Assembly (NCBI GenBank): GCA_025765615.1 | Contig: JAIVFJ010000040.1 | Span: forward strand, 333,758 to 397,757 | Direction of reading: 5' to 3' | DNA length: 64,000 nucleotides | From: Zopfochytrium polystomum | Taxonomy: Eukaryota; Chytridiomycota; Chytridiomycetes; Chytridiales; Chytridiaceae | Shown here: positions 34,561 to 44,790 of the stretch, one piece after another | Numbering within the stretch: position 1 is the stretch's first letter | Layout of the letters: each line of letters opens with the position of its first letter | Notes under the pieces: model-generated | Databases searched by the model: none | What the model was told of the DNA's origin: nothing | The model's input: the letters and a program-made list of their open reading frames with translations, nothing else | Made by a program: the position numbers and the translations under genes

Positions 34561-36708
34561 GCTTCATCAGTGAGCTTCTCCTGGGCAATGACAGCCTGTC
34601 CACAGAGTTCCTGTCCAACGCACGCAACTACAACAGTCTCATGGCATTTGCATCCGTTGGTGCAAAGATCAAGAGCCACGGCCAAGGTGTTCCAGTCTTC
34701 ACCATCAGCAGACAGCTTCACCACAGCATCTCCAACTTTTGCAACAACCCCCAGGATCACCCCAAGCTCTCTCAGATGTACATTTATGATTCTGCCCAGC
34801 AGTTTAATGCCAGAATGACAGTGATGGAGGATTGGCTTAGTGGAGATGCTGCAGACTGAATTGCTGGAGGTACGTTTCTCTCTTCTGTTTGTGTTTCTTC
34901 AATGGTCTGATGTTGACTCCCTTTTTTTTTTCTTTGCTCTTTCCCTACCACAGTCCAACCCATATGCCAGGCTTTATCAGACAGCTGGAGAGTGTCTGCG
35001 TCGCAATCCATCAGAAAGCTTTTGCATCCAGTTTTGCTCACCCTCTGCTCAGACTGGAGTCATTACCAGGACAACCTACAATGCTCCAACTGGAGATGTC
35101 ATTGCTGCAATTCTGCCTTCAGATCGTGAAGTGGAGGAAGGCGCTTTCGAAGCATTTTTGTTCAGGGGTGGGATGGCAAATTGGTTCACGTTCCTCCTGA
35201 ACACCCCTGCTACCTCCCACTGGCCTACCCTTTGATCTTTCCCTGCAGTGACCAAGGCTGGATGCTTGGCATTGTGAAAATTGCGCTGCAGACTGGACAG
35301 GATCAGGACAGGACAGGACTGGATCTGGAAAGGACTGGACAGGATCTGGATGGGACTGGATTGGACGATGGACTCAGTGGTCGCACGCCTGGAGTGACAA
35401 CAATGGTGACTCTGATGATGACGTTCCAGAGGATGCTTATGGTGCTGCAGCTGATAATGCAGATCCTGAGGAGGATTTTGATTTGGGGACAAATGGTGAT
35501 AATGCCAGCAGCAATGGTGGTGAGAGAAGGTTAGGAGGCAAACAACTGTTACAATGCCCCAGTACTACTGCTACTGGCTCATGTACAGGCAGGGCTCTCA
35601 CTTGCACCTGTACAGGAAACTCTTTCAGCAGCTGATTGTGGACCTCCATGTTTGTGTGGAGTCAAACCAACAAAATTTCATCTGGCACAACCAGAAACCG
35701 TTGAGGGTGGCAGATTATCATGGACTGCATGATGCTGTCAGATCGGATGTGACAAACCCTCTGCAGGTGGGGAAGTGGGTCGTCCTTACTTCCAGCTTCC
35801 CTGGGTCACCACGCTTTATGCAGCAGCAATGCAAATCAGAATGCAGTCAACTTTGCAGAATGGTTGGGTCGCCTTGGCAGGGGCAGCCTGCAGCAGTTTG
35901 ATGCTCCACATGGGGCAACCAATAATGTCGTGGCCCCAGACTACATCAGTACCCTCACCTTTCCTGCAACTGATGGCAGCCTTCATGTGAGGCAACTGTT
36001 TGAGGCAGTCTATGATGATTTTGGTGCAGTGGTTCAGCAGTTGGGGAAGCATTTGCATCCTACTTGGCAGACAGGTGTATTTTGGCTGCAAGGAATGATG
36101 TGGTTCATCAGTTCAATGAGTATGCAGTGCAGCAGCTTCCAGGAGACACTCAGGAGCTGCTTTCCGCTGACACACCAGTTGGAGACGACAAAGGCGACAG
36201 CCTTCTTATTAGCCCCGAGTTCCCAACACCCTTAGCCCTTCCAGCCTGCCTCCCCACAGGCTTACTGTCGAAGTGGGAATGCTCTCATTCTCCTTCACAA
36301 TCTGACAGATGGACCTTGCAATGGGACACACCTCATCCTATGTGAGGTCTGCCCCAACGTGCTGCTCTGTGAAGTTGTTGTGGGTAGCAGGAAAGGAGAG
36401 AAAGTCCTCCTTCCCAGAATCTCTCTGCAGCCCAGTGATTCAGGATTTCCCTTTGAGCTCACCAGAAAGCAATTTCCTGTTTGACCTGTGTTTGCAATGT
36501 CCATCAACAAGTCCCAAGGTCAGACTTTGAAAAAGGTTGGACTGGATATGTGGGAGGATGTGTTTGCGCATGGACAGTCCTATGTTGCTTTTTCAAGAGT
36601 GACATCTCCAGCAGATCTAATAATAACTGCAAAACTCAATCAAGAAAAAGGTGGACAAACTATTAGAAATGTGGTTTACAACGGGTTGGTGGATCATCTT
36701 TGGTTTTA
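34561..36708 (+). mobile_element. Degenerate Helitron (RepHel) with internal deletion
   Basis: Fragments of the Helitron protein appear in order but in shifting frames. They are the Helitron-like N domain (NARNYNSLMAFASVGAKI, QLHHSISNF, LSQMYIYDS, about 34610-34800), NPYARLYQTAGECL and TTYNAPTGDVIAAILPS (about 34960-35120), HPCYLPLAYPLIFP (about 35200), and CYWLMYRQGS...LFQQLIVDLHVCVES plus GSPRFMQQQ (35575-35830). Then, from about 35860, comes the Pif1-helicase end: ADRCILAARNDVVHQFNEY, an LPRISLQP scrap and [27 protein letters not shown]. It ends with [10 protein letters not shown] and NVVYNGL. The HUH nuclease centre and helicase Walker A are missing. Stops and frameshifts make it inactive. 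Confidence 0.85.
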
Positions 36709-37020
36709 ATTCATTCTGTGCAGCTTCTCAAGCTCTCTATGTGACCTTGCGACTTAATAAATTTTCTTCCCTCTTTCTTTTTTTTTTTTGCAAGGACTGT
36801 TTATAAGTCAACGGGCACCCTAGTATCGATTTGTTTTTATTCGTAAAGATACTGCTGGTTGCTGGGAACTCAATCACTTTTCGAGATTTTGAAGATGCGG
36901 TGGTCGTTGTCCAAGAAAGTTCTCTTTCCCCTCCAAAAAACCAAAAATTTTTCCAAACCAAAAAAAAAAAAAAAAAAAAAAAAAAACGAGAAAAGCGAGC
37001 GCTGGAACATCATCATCAAC
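36709..37020. other. Intergenic with A-run
   Basis: Promoter and leader of the following gene. It includes an uninterrupted A tract at about 36960-36986, just 35 bp before the start codon. No gene. Confidence 0.5.
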
Positions 37021-38060
37021 ATGTCATACGCACCCATCGGCTCAGGCGGCCCCACGGCCAACTCCCCGTACCACGCAGGCGTGCAGGCGGGCTCGTCGTC
37101 ATCGTCCTCATCGTCATCGTCCTCGTCGTCGGGCCCAGGCTACGTCGGCATCAGCTTCAACTCGTCCGCGTTCGTCTCCCCGACCCTCGCCGCCGCCGCC
37201 GCAGAGGGCGATCGCGTCAACAAGTACGAGACGAGGCTCGCAATGCGCCTCGACGTCGAGGCCGCGGCTGCGTACCTGCTGGGCGCCATTTCGGGTACGT
37301 GCCACCCCCCCCCCCCCCCGACTTTTGGAACAAAACTGGCTTGCGGGAGGGCGGGGGTGGTTGAAGGGGTATGGGTGGGCATCATGGGGACGTGGAATAG
37401 ATCTGTTGGGGGAGGTGAACTGTGGCGCTGTTCCGCTTTGCTTTTCACTGCAAGGGGACGGGGACTTGGCTTTCTGCCCGCAACCCCAAACTTTACGTCT
37501 AAACAATGGTGTTTTTTCATTTTAGGCGTCCTCCTCCTTGTGTTTGAGACGAAGAACGATTACGTCCGGTGAGTTGTTTGGGCCAACCGCTCCACGATTT
37601 TGGCGCGATTTGGCGATCCGACGGCTTACATTTCGCTCGATCAATCCAGATTCCATGCCTGGCAGTCGGCGCTCACCTTTGTCGGCCTTGGGGTGAGTGA
37701 AGGGAACTTAGTGCCTCGGCCGGATGTTCGATTCTAAAACGTTGTGTTGCGTTTCAGGCACTGCAATTCTTCTTTGCGCTGTTCTCTTCATTTTTGGCTT
37801 GGGTCGTGTCCCTCGTTCAGCTTGGTCTCATTGTCTGGCTGGCTTTCAACGCCTACAAGAACTCGGACACTCTTGAGCGGTACGAGCTGCCGTTTGTGGG
37901 CCGGGTAAGTCGACGAAATTTGTTCACCTTCGATCGCTTTCCCTCCAAGTTTTTTTTTTTTTTCCGTGCATCCGACGCGCGTGTTGGCGGGATGAAGTGA
38001 TTACTTACTCATGGGTTCTCTGTCAAACAGATTGCATCAGAGTGGGTGGATAACGAATGA
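37021..38060 (+). CDS. UPF0132/DUF4870-type small integral membrane protein
   Basis: Five exons (37021-37294, 37526-37568, 37650-37692, 37758-37904, 38031-38060) encode about 178 aa. Residues 1-70 are Ser/Gly-rich (a run of about 13 Ser) and presumably cytosolic. The membrane part follows the family pattern: LDVEAAAAYLLGAISGVLLLVFE, then KNDYVRFHAWQSALTFVGL, then three hydrophobic segments including FFFALFSSFLAWVVSLVQLGLIVWLAF. It ends in a short YKNSDTLERYELPFVGRIASEWVDNE tail. The FHAWQS signature after a charged loop is the best identifier. The biochemical role of the family is unknown to me. All splice sites are GT-AG, and two internal exons are only 43 nt long. The gene is followed by the SH3 gene on the same strand. 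Confidence 0.82.
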
Positions 38061-38223
38061 ACGGGAGTTTCCAACAAGCCCTGCTTCTCACTCACCTTAT
38101 TACTCGACCGACTGGTTGGACTCGCGTTCTCACTTGTCCCCTTTCGTTTTGCGTTTGTGTGTGTGTCTGTGCGTGTGACTGGGTATGTCCTGTGTGTTGG
38201 GTGTGTGCGTGCTGTATATGCCC

Positions 38224-38269
<46 letters not shown>

Positions 38270-38514
38270 CACTCTCTGCGTTGCTCTCGAGAAGGAGGGA
38301 GCATGGAAAGAAATAAAAGCGGCCATAAAGCAGATGTCTTTCCGAGATGCCTTCTTCGCTGTGCCTTGCGCGTTTGTAACTTCAGAGAAATGTGGCAACG
38401 CTTCGTGCCAAGTGCAGAGCGAGGGGTGTTTTTTTTACAACGACCACCTCCACTTGCGATTGATTCAAGCTCGATCCGAGAGCGGGCACCACCACCCCAC
38501 GACTTCGCACTTGG
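38061..38514. other. Intergenic with (TC)n and (TG)n tracts
   Basis: A GTGT tract at about 38154-38215 is followed by a TC tract at 38228-38262. It is the 3' flank of the UPF0132-type gene and the promoter of the SH3 gene. No gene. Confidence 0.5.
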
Positions 38515-39816
38515 ATGAGCTTCAAGAACCCCTTCGCGGCCTCCAACCCCGGGCGGGGCGTCAGCACCGTCATCGCAAAGGACACTGAGCCTGTCAACAA
38601 GGAATTCCGCGCGCACGTATCGAAGCACCTGCAGGCGGATCTGGATGGTAGGTGGGCGCGGAAGTGCGCGCGTCACATCGGGCAGTGACAGAGGGCTGGA
38701 TTGATGTGGGCACGACACTCTAACGCCCTCTTTCCTTTCCCCATCAAATCCACATCTGCCCTTCTTCCCAGTGCTTGTGTCAAAGGGATGGATCTCGGAC
38801 AATACCGAGCAGCTGATCGTCAACACTCTCCGATCCCACAACATTGAGGTGAGGGGATCTCTGCATCCGATCCGTCGAGACCGTGGCTGCGCGGGCGCGG
38901 CTTGATGCCATTCAGCCATGCATTCGTGGCTCACACCCACTCACTCGCTCACTCCCTGACTGCACACTCGCACGCACACACACGCACGCACACGCTCACA
39001 CACACACACACACACACAGCTCCAGTTCGCATCAGAAAGCACATCCAGCCTCGTCTCGCGCGACACCACCACATCCCGGCGCTTCCCAAGCAACGAATCT
39101 GGCGGCGGCAGCAAACCGCCGCCACTGCCGTCCCGCGAGCCGAGCTCGTCGTACCGCCCCACCCCGAATCCGCCCTCCTCATCCTCCGCATCCTCCGACG
39201 GCGGCAACCCGCGGTTCCCCGGCGCCAGCTCGGCGGCGGCCTCTGCCGCCGCGTCGGTCTTTGCGTCCTCGGCGGCGGCCGCCGCGCCTCCGGCCTACCA
39301 AAAGGCGGTCACGGCCGCCGTGCACAACCCGGAAGTCCAGCGCGCCGCGTACTCGGCGGCGACCAACCCGGCCGTCCAGAAGGCCGCGTACGGCGCCGCG
39401 ACGAACCCGGCGCTGCAGAAGGCGGCGTTTTCGGCGGTGTCGGGTGCCGTGAACGGAGGCGGTCTGGGCGGTGGCGGCGTCGGCGGAGGGGCGTCGGCGA
39501 AGAAGCGCGTGGTGGCTGTTGCGGACTTTGAGAGCGGCGAGGACGGCGATCTGGCTTTCCGTGTCGGGGACCTGATTACTGTGTTAGAAGACGGTATGAG
39601 AAGCTTTTTGAATCCTTGTTTGCCAATTAGGGTTGTAACACGGCCCTCGTACTAACGCCGAACATCCATTTTACTTCCGTATCCAAACGACAACACCACC
39701 GAACCCACCCCCACCACTGTCCCCCTGGCTTTTGATTTCGCGCAGTCGACGAAAACTGGTACCGTGGGGAGCTGAGGGGTAAGGAGGGAATTTTTCCAAA
39801 GAATCACGTCCAGTGA
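38515..39816 (+). CDS. SH3-domain protein (Lsb/Pin3-like layout)
   Basis: Four exons (38515-38647, 38772-38848, 39020-39593, 39746-39816) encode about 284 aa. It starts MSFKNPFAASNPGRGVSTVI. A short helical region follows (FRAHVSKHLQADLDVLVSKGWISDNTEQLIVNTL), recalling the N-terminal helix of Las17-binding Lsb1/Pin3 proteins. The middle is Ser/Pro/Ala-rich and contains three near-repeats of NP-(V/A)-Q-(R/K)-AAYSAAT. The SH3 domain is complete: KKRVVAVADFESGEDGDLAFRVGD, then the intron, then NWYRGELRGKEGIFPKNHVQ. An actin or endocytic adaptor role is inferred. Exon 4 ends in a stop overlapping a perfect donor (CA/GTGAGT); splicing to the acceptor before 39988 would replace the stop and extend the protein to 40129. 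An AATAAA at about 39830 favours the short form. Intron 2 ends in a CA repeat. Confidence 0.8.
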
Positions 39817-40179
39817 GTACTGCTGCTGCAAATAAATATTTCTGTTTCTACGTCCCTGTTATACATCCCCTCTTTTAATTTTCTTCTACCCCGTTGCGCA
39901 TTATCTACAATACGCACGAAACGTTCCGAGAGTCCAGCCCACAAGCAGGCTATTAGAAGCTCTCCGCATTCTGACGGCGCTGCGCAGGTTGGGAGGCTTC
40001 CGTCGCTCCCGCCGCCCCTCGAATTGGCAGACTCTTCTTTTCCCCGATCCATCCCTCCTTCCTATCGCAGAGAAGATCCTGAAGGGTGGAGTGGAAGACG
40101 AGGGTGAAACAGAAATGATAGCGGGCTAAAGATATCTATTTCTCTCTCCCTCCGGGCGGGCACCCCACGTCAGTATGGA
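39817..40179. other. 3' flank of SH3 gene, possible alternative last exon
   Basis: 39988-40129 is open in the frame reached by splicing from the donor at 39813. No other gene. Confidence 0.35.
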
Positions 40180-40850
40180 GTGCACCAACCACAGAAACCT
40201 TGTTCTTTTCTGCAGACTGTAGGTTTAATCGTGAGAAAGGCCGATGGGGGAACTTTTATGGTTCTGTGTGACTGTAAGTGGGAGCTTCAGCAGCCTACCT
40301 ACATTTCAGAAAATGGCTCCTGTCAAAGGATGAGAAAGAGCGTCCCAAGTATCCATCCAAAGTTCCTATTATGTATTTTCAACCGAAAAAACATAAAGGG
40401 GATAAAGTTAAAGGGCGTCCCATCGTTAGCTGGCCCAAGAAGGCTCAGAAATGTGCTAAGAAGTTGAGTGTGGTGAAAACCACCATCACCCCAAACTTTC
40501 GTCTTGTGACACCGGATCTGTTTCAGAGTCTATCCGTTTTCTGACTCCTGAAGGTACTGGTGACACGCCAATGTCTGCCGAGGATAGCCTTAGGTGATGG
40601 TGGAAAGACTCCTAAAGTTGTTGTTGGTGATGTTCGTGCTTTGTTTACAAGTGTCCCTCGGGATCAGCTGCGCGAGTGTGTCGCTGAGCTCACCACAAGT
40701 GTCTTGGGAAAAGTCAACAGGCATTTCGATGATAATTGTTTTGTTAAGACTCTGGAAGGACTCCTTCGCTGGTTGGATGGTATGGCATGGGTTCCAGAGT
40801 GTCTCCTCCGCTTGCTAGGTTGTTCATGACCTGGAAAGCCCGCTTGGGTG
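40180..40850 (+). mobile_element. Penelope-like reverse transcriptase fragment
   Basis: Two out-of-frame pieces carry RT signatures. 40278-40544 includes YFQPKKHKGDKVKGRPIVSW, the family's LPK-x-HK...RPI motif. 40560-40829 includes VVVGDVRALFTSVPRDQLRECV, the DV-x-x-LFT-x-VP motif, followed by KTLEGLLRWL. The catalytic YxDD box, the GIY-YIG nuclease and any terminal repeats are absent, so this is an inactive remnant. DIRS or other RT lineages are less likely alternatives. Confidence 0.65.
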
Positions 40851-41221
40851 AGAGGAGTGTCGTGGAGTGTGTGTTATGCCAGGAACTGTGCGTGGAGCTC
40901 GTTTGAACCAACATGTTCAGGAGTGTTGTTGTGGTGATAGGGCACAGTGGAGCGGTGGTATAACCTGAGTTGTTGAGATGGAAACCAGATACTGAGGCTG
41001 TCTTGGCACGCATTTGTGAAGTATTCACAATATTTTCATATGACAAGTACGACCCTATTAGAATAAGGAATCGATTCTGGTCGTTTCCCTAATTTTTATA
41101 ATTTTTTCCACAATGTAGACTTAATTTTAGTCTTGTAACAAAGAATTGCCATTAATTAGAGAAATTAGAATCATTATCTTTGTGATAATAAAAGAGCTAT
41201 TTGGCTCCTTGGTTACAAATG
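40851..41221. other. Intergenic, AT-rich
   Basis: Nothing recognised apart from flanks of the RT fragment. The last five bases (AAATG, 41217-41221) are the target-site duplication of the adjacent LTR. Confidence 0.5.
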
Positions 41222-41528
41222 TGTCAGGAACAGGGCAGGACAGGACAAGGCAGACAAGGAATTGAGAGGAGTGATGATTGTATTGGAAACAATAATTCAC
41301 TTGAGGGATGGGACAGGTCCCCCATCCCCCTTTTATACCTTTTGAGAGTCTTCCTTGTCAAGACTCAAAGAAAGTTCCAGAAAGAGCAATTTGTAATACA
41401 ATGATACCAATGATACCAATGACAACAAGACAAGTCAGGAAAGCAAAGAAGTTCCAGAAGGTTTCACAAGGTTCCATGAAGGAATGTTCTAGATGGGTTC
41501 AGAGGTTTCCAGAGGGTGATTCATAACA
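41222..41528 (-). mobile_element. Solo LTR (retrotransposon), copy 1
   Basis: 307 bp bounded by TG...CA ends (sense strand TGTTATGAATC...TTCCTGACA). It is flanked by a perfect 5-bp target duplication, AAATG, at 41217-41221 and 41529-41533. On the sense strand it carries a TATAAAAGGGGGATGGG promoter-like box. It matches the 61083-61435 copy throughout except for an extra tandem block there. No internal retrotransposon genes lie on either side, so it arose by LTR-LTR recombination. Confidence 0.95.
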
Positions 41529-41533
41529 AAATG

Positions 41534-42300
41534 GGCCTATGTAGCCTTGGAGTCTCCTCTTGTTTATATGTGTAGGTAATCATCTAAATGCTTCTTATCT
41601 CTTATCTTTTCCTCCTTGTCAGTTTTGCCTTGTCATTAATTTTTCATTCTTCCTTCCTTTCAATTTTCTTCAAACATATTTATTCCTTTCTCCCTATTCC
41701 CTTTTTCTTTTCCAAATGCCACTCTCCATGCTCAATTTTGACCGGAATTTTCCAGAAAGGACCAGTGCCGGTTCTTGCCGGTCGGTCTCCACTAATTGCG
41801 GGGACTGGCATCGACTGGCAGAAAAAACAGGTGGATTGCTGGTTGCCGCTTGCCGGTTCCTTGTCAGATTCGACAAAATCAAAAATATTTTCTTCACCCC
41901 CCGCTGCCACCCTCAACCCAGGTGGACCAGCACGCTCTGTCAGCTGGTGGGGAGTTCAATTTCAATTATAAATTCCACAAACTTCTGGCAATGCGTTGCT
42001 GGAGGCGAGAGACAAAATTGAGGATCCCTAATAGCTGCACCTGGAGAAGCAGCCTCATGAATCCCAATTATGTACAACCAACCCAACCAATAAATGCCAT
42101 TTCTAAAGAATTAGATTTGTACTGCTTCTATTAGCACACACCTCTGAACCTTTCTTTCTTTTCTTTTTGAAGGAAGCCTGTGTGGGCCTCTCCAATCAGC
42201 TGTTGCAGGCTTGATAAGAATTCGCACGAGCATACGCTCGCTATGGGAAATGATCAGGGAGAACCTCTGACCGTCCATATGATGCACCGCTATGTGGCAG
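41534..42300. other. Intergenic, no gene seen
   Basis: AT-rich with short frames. No transposon domains or RNA gene recognised. Confidence 0.5.
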
Positions 42301-42307
42301 AGATAGG

Positions 42308-42502
42308 ACACCCTTGTCGTATGACGACGGGTGTGAGACATAACTCTGATGTCATGCAGCGACATCATCGCCCATAGATAGAACTCCAACCTCGCGTGAG
42401 CGATGTTGGAGGCAAGATAGGACGCCGACGTCACCTAGCGACGATGACCCTGATAGAACTCCAACGGAGGCAAGATAGAGTGTCAATGTCGTGCAGTGAC
42501 AT
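42308..42502. repeat. Cluster of five short hairpins in a degenerate tandem repeat
   Basis: Hairpins: 42308-42334 (ACACCC-TT-GTCGT-ATG-ACGAC-GGGTGT); 42348-42366 (GATGTC-7 nt-GACATC); 42384-42411 (CTCCAAC-C-TCGC-GTGA-GCGA-T-GTTGGAG); 42429-42443 (CGTC-7 nt-GACG); 42486-42502 (ATGTC-7 nt-GACAT). Three share the stem theme xTGTC/GACAx with 7-nt loops ATGCAGC, ACCTAGC and GTGCAGT. AGAACTCCAAC and GGAGGCAAGATAG words recur between them. The function is unknown. Such clusters occur in transposon ends or structured RNAs. Confidence 0.8.
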
Positions 42503-44256
42503 CAGGACGCCATAGGATGCCATCGTCAATGACAATAGAGGAGATCGAAAGCTGATGATCTCATAGTGGGTTGGAAGCATGCGCCATACAAGTCATCAAC
42601 CCAGCACTGGACAACAGGAAGCTGGAATTCGTTTTCAGCTATCCAAGCAATGGGGTGGCTGAGCTGAGTGAAGAGGTAGGGACTGCGGTGGGTGGCTGGC
42701 CGGGATGAACGTTGGCCAGGCGAGACCCATGCATGTCAGCAGCAGCTGTGTCCGGAGGGGAGGAGGCGGCCCCGGCAGGGGTGGGGTAGATGGTGGGGAG
42801 GACGCAAGAAATTGCGGTGAGGGAGGGTGAGAAGGGGTTGAGAGAAGTCGATGGAAGAGGAGGGGGTTACCTTGGGAATACCGCGGAGCGTTCGGCCTTG
42901 ACAATAGATGCGTAGTTGTAGGATTCTCCGCTGGGTGGGACCAGACCCAGGCAGAGGTCCGATTTCTCGGTGGATTGCGCGAAGTTGGGTCGTCGCGTGT
43001 GGGCGAGAGCTCTCGCGTGTCTTGCTCGTCACGTTCGAGAGCACGTCCCGGAGTCACGAAGCCGTGCTGCTGAGGGGGCCATTGGATAGGCGGGATATTG
43101 GCGCGAGGACGGGATTGCTGTACGGGAGATCGCAGTACGGTGAAGGTACGCGTTCTATCAGATCTTTCAGATCTTTCAGAGCAACGCACGTCGGAGTTTG
43201 AATCCGCTAAACCTTTTCTTCTTGTTTTTCCTTTGTTGTCGCTCTGCTCGTTTCGGCCTGTGGAATTGTGTTGTGTTGGAGAGGCTTTGCGCGTTTTGAA
43301 TAAATTTTTTGCGAGGAGGCCCCCATTATTGGTTTTTCGCGTTCTTTTTTTTTTTTTTTTTTTTTGTGTGTGTCTTGGTGAGTTAGTGCATGGGTGTTTT
43401 GTTATTGATCTGTTGCAGAATTTGACAATTTCGAGTGGCCGCCGGGAGCCATGAGAGAGCGCAGAGCTAATGGTATGTTTGTGGACTTGGCTCTCTCTTC
43501 CCCAATGATGCACAAAGGAGTAGAAAGAAAGGACAGCTTCGTGGAAACAGAACCATTTATTTGCGCAGAATATGCACTGGACGTGATTCTTCGGAAAATT
43601 CCCTCCTTACCCTCAGCTCCCCACTACCAGTTTTCGTCGACTGCGCGAATGGTTTTGGGTGGTTGTTTCTGGCGCGAGGGAGGAGGCGGGGAGGCGAGAG
43701 GGGGTGAGGGCGTTGGTAGTTAGCGAACAGTGCGTCTTGTAAAAAGTTTGCGGAAGCTCATTTCACAATTCCCCTCTGCTCACGCACACAATGAAAGCCT
43801 GCGACGGTGCTTAATTTCAGTTGCGAAGAGGTGGACTCAACTCGATGAAAACCATTGGCCATTGCGGATCGCGGTTGGGGTGTGAGGGAGGTTCCAAGTT
43901 CCAAGGAGGGGGGCGAAAGAAGAAAGGTGCCTTTTGATGTGGGTCATATTGGAACAAGAAAGCCAAGAAACGAAAGGTTCGCAAACCGTAGTTCGTGTGG
44001 TAGGGAGGAATCTGGCCGACACCGGCGGGACCGCAGCTGGAAGGTGAGGGATGGGCGGAAGGCTATGCGGCCGTGTGTGGTCGCAGACCTCCTCGCTCGG
44101 ATCCACGCCGTACTGCGGATGTGCCATATTGTTCGCATTGTTGATTTTTTTTTTTTTTTTGAATTGGTATTGTTTTGTGTCGGAAAAGGCTGTTAGGGGA
44201 GAAAACAAACAGTTGCGATTGCCGATTCGCGTTCTTGCATGTGTCTCGCGTCGAGC
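42503..44256. other. Intergenic or decayed sequence, no supported gene
   Basis: A 292-codon minus-strand frame (42635-43513) starts only at GTG, is Pro/Ser/Arg-rich and has no family motif. A T-run lies at 43347-43365. 43837-44208 minus is open but unrecognised; it could be decayed sequence next to the kinase pieces. Confidence 0.4.
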
Positions 44257-44589
44257 TCAAGAGACGCGTCTCCAACTCAATGTCAAACAATACAGCATGA
44301 TACCGACGCTCCACCAGTAAACGGCGGCGGACGCAACCCCAGCCCGCCCGCGGTAGCCCGACGTGATCTCCGGCGCCATAAAACCGAGACTACCAACGGG
44401 CTTGTGTCGCGCCGTGTTGGGGACCACGCCGACGGTCGCGCGGCCACGCCGTCCGTCACACCCGCGTCGGAACCGCTGGCGCCGGAAGATTTTGTGCCGC
44501 TTCGTCATCGTGGTGGCCTTGACGGTGCCACTCCGTTATATTGAAATCGGCGAGACGGATGTTCCCGTCAAGGCCAAATTGGATGTCTG

Positions 44590-44621
<32 letters not shown>

Positions 44622-44790
44622 TTTTTCAGGGTCCGTTGTAATTGGCGGGGTTGCGTTTAAAGGGGGGGGGAATTGGGACGATGAATTGGACACAGTTGCG
44701 CGGCGAGAAAAGAGGCAATGAAGTAGCGTACTTTGGTTTGACATCACGGTGGATGTATCCGCGAAAGTGGCAACACCCAACCACCTCCAC
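44257..44790 (-). pseudogene. Kinase fragment B (STK32/YANK-like AGC kinase)
   Basis: The order on the minus strand is catalytic loop YIHRDVKP (about 44738-44765), then a gap with a T-run and an AG acceptor, then NIQFGLDGNIRLADFNITE (44525-44585; the DFN variant of DFG is typical of STK32 kinases). After a frame change comes VGSLGFMAPEI and VYWWSVGIMLYCLTL (about 44270-44400). The N-lobe lysine, alpha-C glutamate and C-lobe end are missing. A stop follows the DFN region in its own frame. It is treated as a broken fragment. Confidence 0.65.

Noticed and set aside
42308..42502. CRISPR array
   Set aside because: Units are irregular in length and sequence with no constant direct repeat, and the genome is eukaryotic.
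42635..43513. 292-codon minus-strand reading frame
   Set aside because: Starts only at GTG, is Pro/Ser/Arg-rich, crosses a long homopolymer and has no motif or splice-linked neighbour.
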